Assembly (NCBI GenBank): GCA_027056615.1 | Contig: JALUKJ010000064.1 | Span: 1 to 5,348, forward strand | DNA length: 5,348 bases | Source: Campylobacteraceae bacterium | GTDB lineage: Bacteria > Campylobacterota > Campylobacteria > Campylobacterales > Sulfurovaceae | Reading direction: 5' to 3' | Part shown: piece after piece, positions 1-4,024 of the stretch | Numbering within the stretch: position 1 is the stretch's first letter | How the letters are laid out: each line of letters opens with the position of its first letter | The notes under the pieces: model-generated | The model's database searches: none | Told to the model about the DNA's origin: nothing | What the model saw: only the letters and a program-made list of their open reading frames with translations | Made by a program: the position numbers and the translations under genes

Positions 1-38
1 CACCAATAGTGTTATTATTTCATAGTAAAATTATCTAA

Positions 39-59
39 AAAAGATTTGAAAAATCTTTT
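39..59. repeat. AT-rich perfect inverted repeat
   Basis: AAAAGATTT (39-47) and AAATCTTTT (51-59) are exact reverse complements around a GAA loop. ATTATCT (30-36) and AGATAAT (78-84) could extend this into a larger cruciform. It has almost no G/C pairs and is a poor intrinsic terminator on either strand. Its role is unknown and it may only reflect base composition. Confidence 0.4.
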
Positions 60-175
60 AAAATAGTGAATTATTGAAGATAATCACACGAAAAAAATCA
101 AAAAAAATTTGGAGTGAGTTTTATTTTTCTTTAAGCAGAATTGTTATAGGATGTTGGAAACGAAAGTCAAATAGA

Positions 176-219
176 AGAAGTGAAGCCCCCGAGACTGGAA
201 ATCCAACAGCTTCACTTCT
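176..219 (+). other. 11-bp stem-loop with possible pseudoknot
   Basis: AGAAGTGAAGC (176-186) pairs perfectly with GCTTCACTTCT (209-219) across a 22-nt loop that itself contains TGGA and TCCA. TGTTGGA (152-158) is the exact complement of TCCAACA (202-208), which lies in the 3' side of that loop, so the two helices interleave as an H-type pseudoknot or as alternative folds. The loop is too long, and the following run too poor in T, for a classic terminator. It could be a structured leader, a small RNA, or an old mobile-element end. No known RNA family is recognised. Confidence 0.4.
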
Positions 220-238
220 AATAGGATTTTACAAAAAT

Positions 239-261
239 AGCTGTTAAATTCAGCTGTTAAA
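239..261 (+). repeat. Paired direct repeats upstream of the winged-helix gene
   Basis: AGCTGTTAAA occurs at 239-248 and again at 252-261, a 13-bp spacing close to one and a quarter helical turns. The second copy ends about 85 bp before the start at 347. Because the downstream product looks DNA-binding, these could be operator half-sites or short iterons. That is inference from position only; with two copies of an AT-rich 10-mer, chance is possible. Confidence 0.35.
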
Positions 262-335
262 ATGCACAATTCTATCTGATTTTTATCAAGAGATGTTGGT
301 AGCTGGACTCTTGAGGATTAAAAAATTTAATTTTC

Positions 336-340
336 AAGGA
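336..340 (+). promoter_or_regulatory. Ribosome binding site deciding the start at 347
   Basis: AAGGA ends 6 nt before the ATG at 347, ideal Shine-Dalgarno spacing. The alternative in-frame ATG at 293 has only an AAGAG directly abutting it, which is too close to serve well. This supports initiation at 347 and a product 18 residues shorter than the longest open frame. Confidence 0.7.
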
Positions 341-346
341 TTTATC

Positions 347-1321
347 ATGTCACAAGTACCTCAAAACCTACCTAAACGAACCAGAGTTTTAGTCAAAGAT
401 ATTCTTTTTCAAGAGAAATACCGACTAACCCATACCCAAGTTGATATTATGGCATATATTATTAACTCCATGATGTGGGCAACAAAAGTTGACTCTTTTT
501 TTGCACTTACCAATAAAAAATTTCATCAAGATTTACCACAAATAAGCGAAAAGACACTAGAAGAGTCACTTCGAGTACTAAAAGCTATGGAGCTTATTGA
601 AGTTCAGATGATAACAGTTCCCTCGTGGGGAAATGCTCATGTTAGGGGCATTTCTGTTTTGCCTAAGGGCTTAGAGTATAATGCAAGTTACTATAAAGCC
701 AGTGAAAAACAAATTATAAAAAATCTACAAGAAGAGATTAATGAGCTTAAAGAGCAGATGAAAAATCTTAAAGCCGTAGAGTTAGAAGAGGAACAACTCA
801 TAGAAGAGGCTTTAGAAGAAGAGAGTAGCACCAAATACGACAATTTAGGCTTTACAGAGCTAATAGAAACCGTAACTAAAGAGTTTGGAGAGACATCTGA
901 ACCAATCTGTAATGGCGTAAAAGGTTGGGTCAAAGAGACTAAATTTTACATTAACAGCTACAACAAATTGAGCATTTCAACCCCATCAGGCGAAGTTATA
1001 CAACTTAAAAATTCTGTTCAAGTTAATGATTTTTGGAAATATCTCTACAACAACAGAGACCAAATAGGAAAAGTAGTAGATTTTACAAAAAAGCCCACAC
1101 TAGAAGAGCTAAATGAGCGTTATCTTGGTATGAATATTGTTTTAGATAATATGAGATTTAAGGTTTATAAAATTGAAGAGTTTAAAAATGGAGTAAAAGT
1201 CTCTATACAAAGTAGTGATAGTGGCAAGATTGCTACCCTTTCAAGGAATGAAGAGCCTGTTACTTTTGGGCTTGAAGAGTGTGAGACTGTTTTGTTGGGG
1301 CTTAGGGGAGACATAGTTTAA
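347..1321 (+). CDS. Predicted winged-helix/coiled-coil protein, function unknown
   Basis: This 324-residue protein is not one I can name. Residues 1-115 look like a winged helix-turn-helix unit: a basic start (PKRTRVLVKDIL), a helix at about 28-46 (THTQVDIMAYIIN), a recognition-like pair of helices at about 55-84 (LTNKKFHQDLP, then SEKTLEESLRVLKAMELIEV), and a beta wing at about 85-106 containing VPSWGNAHVRG. Residues 117-160 are Lys/Glu-rich with heptad spacing (LQEEINELKEQMKNL), a likely coiled coil for oligomerisation. Residues 165-324 form a separate C-terminal part, predicted mixed alpha/beta, without a recognised motif. There is no signal peptide or membrane segment, so it should be cytoplasmic. 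The start at 347 is chosen for its AAGGA site. The layout fits a transcriptional regulator or a replication-initiator-like protein, but neither is shown. It is transcribed alone, toward the CRISPR array, with no convincing terminator after the stop. Confidence 0.85.
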   Translation: MSQVPQNLPKRTRVLVKDILFQEKYRLTHTQVDIMAYIINSMMWATKVDSFFALTNKKFHQDLPQISEKTLEESLRVLKAMELIEVQMITVPSWGNAHVRGISVLPKGLEYNASYYKASEKQIIKNLQEEINELKEQMKNLKAVELEEEQLIEEALEEESSTKYDNLGFTELIETVTKEFGETSEPICNGVKGWVKETKFYINSYNKLSISTPSGEVIQLKNSVQVNDFWKYLYNNRDQIGKVVDFTKKPTLEELNERYLGMNIVLDNMRFKVYKIEEFKNGVKVSIQSSDSGKIATLSRNEEPVTFGLEECETVLLGLRGDIV

Positions 1322-1360
1322 GATATTTAAAGCCTGTCCACTTTTTACTATTTAAATGGA

Positions 1361-1372
1361 AGAGGAGATTAT
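1361..1372. repeat. Left direct repeat flanking copy A (candidate target duplication)
   Basis: AGAGGAGATTAT lies immediately left of copy A and matches AGAGGAGGTTAT, immediately right of it, at 11 of 12 positions. The placement at both borders of a terminally inverted element is what a target-site duplication would look like. Confidence 0.5.
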
Positions 1373-1549
1373 CCTAGTTCCCACCATCTTGGTCAATGCC
1401 AATGAATTAAGGAATAAATATTCAAAAACTGTAGGTTCGATTTCATCGAACGGATTGTTTTATGGGCTTCAATTTTTTGTTCGATAAAATCGAACCTACA
1501 GGATTTGGGCTTAATTCAATGGATTGTGTAGGAGCGATGAGAACGAGAG
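1373..1549. mobile_element. MITE-like nested palindromic element, copy A
   Basis: This is a 177-bp non-coding element. The outer ends are imperfect inverted repeats (CCTAGTTCC on the left, AGAACGAG near the right end). Inside are two 23-bp arms at 1429-1451 and 1479-1501, which are inverted copies of each other at 22 of 23 positions. Each arm is itself a small hairpin, for example GTTCGAT-TTC-ATCGAAC, so the structure is nested. It belongs to the same family as 3334-3465 and 3815-3990. Its inner segment (about 1401-1520) matches the reverse complement of the copy C interior, whereas its outer ends match copy C in the same orientation. It carries no gene, so mobilisation would be in trans. Confidence 0.75.
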
Positions 1550-1561
1550 AGAGGAGGTTAT
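1550..1561. repeat. Right direct repeat flanking copy A (candidate target duplication)
   Basis: AGAGGAGGTTAT is the partner of the repeat at 1361-1372, differing at one base. Together they bracket copy A exactly. Confidence 0.5.
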
Positions 1562-1706
1562 AGTCTCGTTAAAGCTGTATTTAAGTTTTGAAGAAACACT
1601 ATTTTATGGGATTTGATTTTTTTCTACCTTTAATTTAAGCTAATATTTGGTAGAATAATTTTGTCAAAATATTAAGTAAACACCGAAAAATAGCTGATTG
1701 ATTGCT
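1562..1706 (+). promoter_or_regulatory. CRISPR leader with presumed array promoter
   Basis: This AT-rich, non-coding stretch lies on the side of the array that should be upstream, judged from the 3' TTTGAAAC tag of the repeat. A candidate -10 element is TAGAAT (1651-1656); upstream CTTTAA/TTTAAT sequence at 1628-1634 is at best a weak -35, as is common in this phylum. The last bases contain GATTGATTG and an inverted repeat that spans the leader-repeat border (1687-1711). No degenerate terminal repeat exists at either end to confirm polarity, so the leader call depends on repeat orientation and on AT richness. Confidence 0.5.
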
Positions 1707-1711
1707 ATTTT
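1687..1711. repeat. Inverted repeat spanning the leader-first repeat junction
   Basis: AAAATAGC (1687-1694) is the exact reverse complement of GCTATTTT (1704-1711), whose last five bases are the first five bases of repeat 1. A second AAAATAGC sits in spacer 1 at 1742-1749. It may be a docking or bending site for spacer integration, or chance in AT-rich DNA. Confidence 0.35.
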
Positions 1712-3292
1712 GACTTTCCCTTATAGGGTTTGAAACATAATAAAATAGCCTTAAAAGAGAGAAACACACGATTTTGACTTTCCCTTATAGGGTTTGAAAC
1801 CTCCCATAGTTGTATCTCTTTTACTTTCTCTTCTATTTTGACTTTCCCTTATAGGGTTTGAAACTCGAACCGTCGTTATTGGTTGTGGTCGTAGTGGTGG
1901 TATTTTGACTTTCCCTTATAGGGTTTGAAACTTAATTATACTTTTTTTAGTTTATCAAGTTTATCTCATTTTGACTTTCCCTTATAGGGTTTGAAACATT
2001 CATCATATGTAGGAAAAGAGACTTTAACACAAATTTTGACTTTCCCTTATAGGGTTTGAAACTTTTTTATAAAATGCCTTTTTTGTGGGGTTTGTAAATT
2101 TTGACTTTCCCTTATAGGGTTTGAAACGATATTTCAACTTCAACCGTACGTTTTATACTTTATTTTGACTTTCCCTTATAGGGTTTGAAACGTCAAGATA
2201 GTTTCTTGAAAAGTATAAGGTTTATATTTTGACTTTCCCTTATAGGGTTTGAAACTACTGTCTAACGCATTAGAGGCATTACCAACAACATTTTGACTTT
2301 CCCTTATAGGGTTTGAAACTGATTCTTTTTCTCTTTTAGTTGTTGTTGATGAAGCCTATTTTGACTTTCCCTTATAGGGTTTGAAACTAATAATGATTCT
2401 GTTCAGTGGCATACAGGAACTATTTTGACTTTCCCTTATAGGGTTTGAAACGTTCCTCTTGGCTATGATAGCATTAATCGTGTTTTTATTTTGACTTTCC
2501 CTTATAGGGTTTGAAACAATGTTTTCCATACACAGTTAGTGTTTTCTTTTTATTTTGACTTTCCCTTATAGGGTTTGAAACATTGCTTTGTATGCGATAT
2601 AAGCCTTATCTGCTACAATTTTGACTTTCCCTTATAGGGTTTGAAACAATTACCACTCCCACTTATATCACAAGCATAGTTATTTTGACTTTCCCTTATA
2701 GGGTTTGAAACGATGGGCTAAAAAAAACATGGAGTCTACAGAGTTCATTTTGACTTTCCCTTATAGGGTTTGAAACTAAAATTATTATAATAAGAAGTTC
2801 TGTGTCCATACATTTTGACTTTCCCTTATAGGGTTTGAAACCTTCTGTAACTTTTGAAGATGTTAATGGCTCTCCATTTTGACTTTCCCTTATAGGGTTT
2901 GAAACTTTTTTTCATCTCTTCAAGTTGTCTAGCATATAGATTTTGACTTTCCCTTATAGGGTTTGAAACGAGAAGATAAGAAAAATGACAGCTCACGAGC
3001 TAGAATTTTGACTTTCCCTTATAGGGTTTGAAACGCAAAGAATACAAATCAGTGAAAAACGTATCATTGGATTTTGACTTTCCCTTATAGGGTTTGAAAC
3101 CTTACTTCAACGACTCTATGAAAAACTTCACGTTATTTTGACTTTCCCTTATAGGGTTTGAAACCCCAGCTAGACAGCCCAAATATCCCACAACATGAAT
3201 TTTGACTTTCCCTTATAGGGTTTGAAACTAGGGTTTATCATTTTACCTAAACTCCAAAAACCATTTTGACTTTCCCTTATAGGGTTTGAAAC
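1707..3292 (+). CRISPR. CRISPR array, 25 repeats and 24 spacers, class 1 type
   Basis: The repeat is 30 bp, beginning ATTTTGACTTTCCC and ending TTATAGGGTTTGAAAC. I count 25 copies, starting at 1707, 1771, 1835, 1902, 1968, 2033, 2098, 2162, 2226, 2290, 2358, 2422, 2488, 2552, 2618, 2682, 2747, 2812, 2876, 2940, 3005, 3071, 3135, 3199 and 3263, and see no substitution in any. Spacers are 34-38 bp (mean 34.8, mostly 34) and all differ. CCCT and AGGG form a 4-bp stem around a TAT loop, followed by the 8 bases TTTGAAAC. Cas6 enzymes of type I-B and III systems cut at the base of such a stem and leave an 8-nt 5' tag of this ATTGAAAC-like kind, so the crRNA strand should be +. No cas gene lies in the window, so processing and adaptation genes must be elsewhere. 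Subtype cannot be decided from the repeat alone. Confidence 0.98.
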
Positions 3293-3333
3293 CTCCTTTT
3301 ATCTTTGAAACTCTCTTTTAGGGATAGATTTTT

Positions 3334-3465
3334 CCTCGTTCCTACCATCTTGGTCAATGCCATTGAAATAAGCTCAAATACTGTAGGTTCGATTTCATCG
3401 AACAAAAAACCAAAGCCCATAAAACAATCCGTTCGATGAAATCGAACCTACAGTTTTTGAATATT
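3334..3465. mobile_element. MITE-like nested palindromic element, copy B, right end missing
   Basis: The left end CCTCGTTCCTACCATCTTGG matches copies A and C. The two 23-bp arms (3381-3403 and 3431-3453) are perfect inverted copies of each other, each containing the GTTCGAT/ATCGAAC hairpin. The interior is in the same orientation as in copy C. Similarity to copy C stops after TTTTTGAATATT at 3465; the right flank and outer end present in copies A and C are missing, and three bases later the REP-like hairpin of the transposase relic begins. Together with copy A it brackets the CRISPR array. Confidence 0.75.
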
Positions 3466-3468
3466 AAG
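3460..3468. repeat. Left 9-bp direct repeat around the transposase relic
   Basis: AATATTAAG directly abuts the left REP-like hairpin and recurs at 3800-3808, 20 bp beyond the right hairpin. It could be a target duplication of the whole insertion, or a chance AT-rich match. Confidence 0.35.
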
Positions 3469-3497
3469 CTCGTTCCACAACTCCAGTTGTGGAATGC
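3469..3497 (+). repeat. REP-like hairpin, left end of transposase relic
   Basis: This 29-bp element starts CTCG and ends ATGC. TTCCACAACT and AGTTGTGGAA are perfect 10-bp arms around CC. It is repeated in inverted orientation at 3751-3779 with one mismatch in 29 positions. RAYT genes are typically flanked by such palindromes, which they recognise as ends. Confidence 0.75.
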
Positions 3498-3513
3498 ATA
3501 TTGGAGTTACAAC

Positions 3514-3715
3514 TTACCATAATCTCTCTATTTTCAACAGCTCCTCAACACCCTTATAAACAACTTTTTTGTAAGTGAGTAAGGCTATCTATAACTATTT
3601 GTACGCTTTCTTGGTTAGTAAATATGGGTAACCAATGTAAAATTGTACAAGTTAAACAGTATGGATATGTTGGTTCAGAGACCTTGTTTCTGCTTCTTCC
3701 TATGATTTTATTGGT
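3514..3715 (-). pseudogene. REP-associated tyrosine transposase (RAYT, Y1 family), internally deleted relic
   Basis: Two fragments of one protein are visible on the minus strand. From 3715 down to 3554 the frame reads TNKIIGRSRNKVSEP..., followed by PYCLTCTILHWLPIFTNQES and VQIVIDSLTHLQK. This resembles the N-terminal part of Y1/RAYT transposases, which commonly read like HFVTCTVLHWLPVF with a following helix. From about 3558 down to the stop at 3514-3516 a second frame reads YKGVEELLKIERLW, resembling the family's C-terminal end after the SSARNY region. The roughly 110-120 residues normally between them, including the HxH metal motif and catalytic tyrosine, are absent, so it cannot be active. 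The frames differ by one base; removing one base from the A6 run (3565-3570 on +) would join them into a single open frame. No ATG begins the first frame. It lies between inverted REP-like hairpins. The family match is from memory, not an alignment. Confidence 0.75.
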
Positions 3716-3750
3716 TATAGGAGCTTTATTTTGTTATTTGATTCCTATAA

Positions 3751-3779
3751 GCATTCCACAACTGAAGTTGTGGAACGAG
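3751..3779 (-). repeat. REP-like hairpin, right end of transposase relic
   Basis: This is the inverted partner of 3469-3497, identical at 28 of 29 positions when reverse-complemented, and ends in GGAACGAG. The pair bounds a segment of 311 bp that contains the whole transposase relic, as expected of a RAYT unit with inverted REP ends. Confidence 0.75.
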
Positions 3780-3799
3780 GGAAAATCTAAAGTATAGAT

Positions 3800-3808
3800 A
3801 ATATTAAG
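3800..3808. repeat. Right 9-bp direct repeat around the transposase relic
   Basis: AATATTAAG matches 3460-3468 exactly. The 20 bp between the right REP hairpin and this copy have no counterpart on the left side, so a simple target duplication would require the element to extend past its hairpin. Confidence 0.3.
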
Positions 3809-3814
3809 TAGTTT

Positions 3815-3990
3815 CCTCGTTCCTACCATCTTGGTCAATGCCATTAAATTAAGCCCAAATCCTGTAGGTTCGATTTTATCGAACAAAAAAATGAAGCCCA
3901 TAAAACAATCCGTTCGATGAAATCGAACCTACAGTTTTTGAATATTTATTCCTTAATTCATTGGCATTGTGCAGGAGCGATGGGAACGAG
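3815..3990. mobile_element. MITE-like nested palindromic element, copy C
   Basis: This is a complete 176-bp copy. It starts CCTCGTTCCTACCATCTTGG and ends GGAACGAG (3983-3990). Its arms at 3862-3884 and 3912-3934 are inverted copies at 22 of 23 positions and each folds on itself. It ends 34 bp before the stop codon of the alpha-2-macroglobulin gene read on the minus strand, so it may act as a transcription stop or mRNA 3'-end structure for that gene. It contains no reading frame. No clear target duplication is visible at its borders. Confidence 0.75.
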
Positions 3991-4004
3991 AGAACACTAT
4001 TTTC

Positions 4005-4018
4005 TTAGGCTATCCTAA
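4005..4018 (-). terminator. Weak hairpin after the alpha-2-macroglobulin gene
   Basis: TTAGG and CCTAA form a 5-bp stem around a 4-nt loop, 6 bp beyond the stop codon in the minus direction. The transcript after it reads GAAAATAG, not a T-tract, so intrinsic termination would be weak. The larger palindromes of copy C just downstream may contribute. Confidence 0.25.
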
Positions 4019-4024
4019 TTTAGG

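Larger units (their letters stand above)
1..346. other. Non-coding AT-rich region upstream of the winged-helix gene
   Basis: No credible reading frame is visible on either strand; the frames that open are only a few codons long. The stretch holds an AT-only hairpin (39-59), a second pair of 7-bp arms outside it (ATTATCT at 30-36 and AGATAAT at 78-84), a longer stem-loop at 176-219, and a 10-bp direct repeat at 239-261. It presumably carries the promoter of the gene starting at 347, but I could not pick a convincing -35/-10 pair. Confidence 0.6.

Noticed and set aside
162..171. GAAAGTCAAA matches 10 bases of the CRISPR repeat's reverse complement, hinting at an anti-repeat or tracrRNA
   Set aside because: A 10-base match in AT-rich DNA is readily expected by chance, and the repeat's features point to a Cas6-processed class 1 system, which uses no tracrRNA.
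293..346. Upstream ATG extending the winged-helix protein by 18 residues
   Set aside because: There is no properly spaced ribosome binding site before 293, whereas 347 has AAGGA at ideal distance.
691..933. 80-residue minus-strand open frame
   Set aside because: It lies wholly antisense to the coiled-coil segment of the gene at 347-1321; its Ser/Leu-rich, low-complexity content is the usual shadow of Glu/Lys-rich coding sequence.
1322..1372. Search for an intrinsic terminator after the winged-helix gene
   Set aside because: No GC-rich hairpin followed by a T-run is present; only weak ATTTAAA-type symmetry is visible.
1429..1501. Arms of copy A as a simple intrinsic terminator
   Set aside because: The same long nested palindrome occurs three times with conserved outer ends, lacks a T-tract, and is better explained as a mobile element.
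1595..1605. AACACTATTTT also found at 3993-4003, next to copy C
   Set aside because: The distances to copies A and C differ (46 versus 2 bp) and the surrounding sequence does not align, so a shared element end is not supported.
3624..3797. 57-residue + strand open frame with a hydrophobic stretch (LFLLLPMILLVIGALFCYLI)
   Set aside because: It is antisense to the transposase relic, has no convincing ribosome binding site, and its end is translated from the REP-like hairpin. It is probably a shadow, not a small membrane protein.
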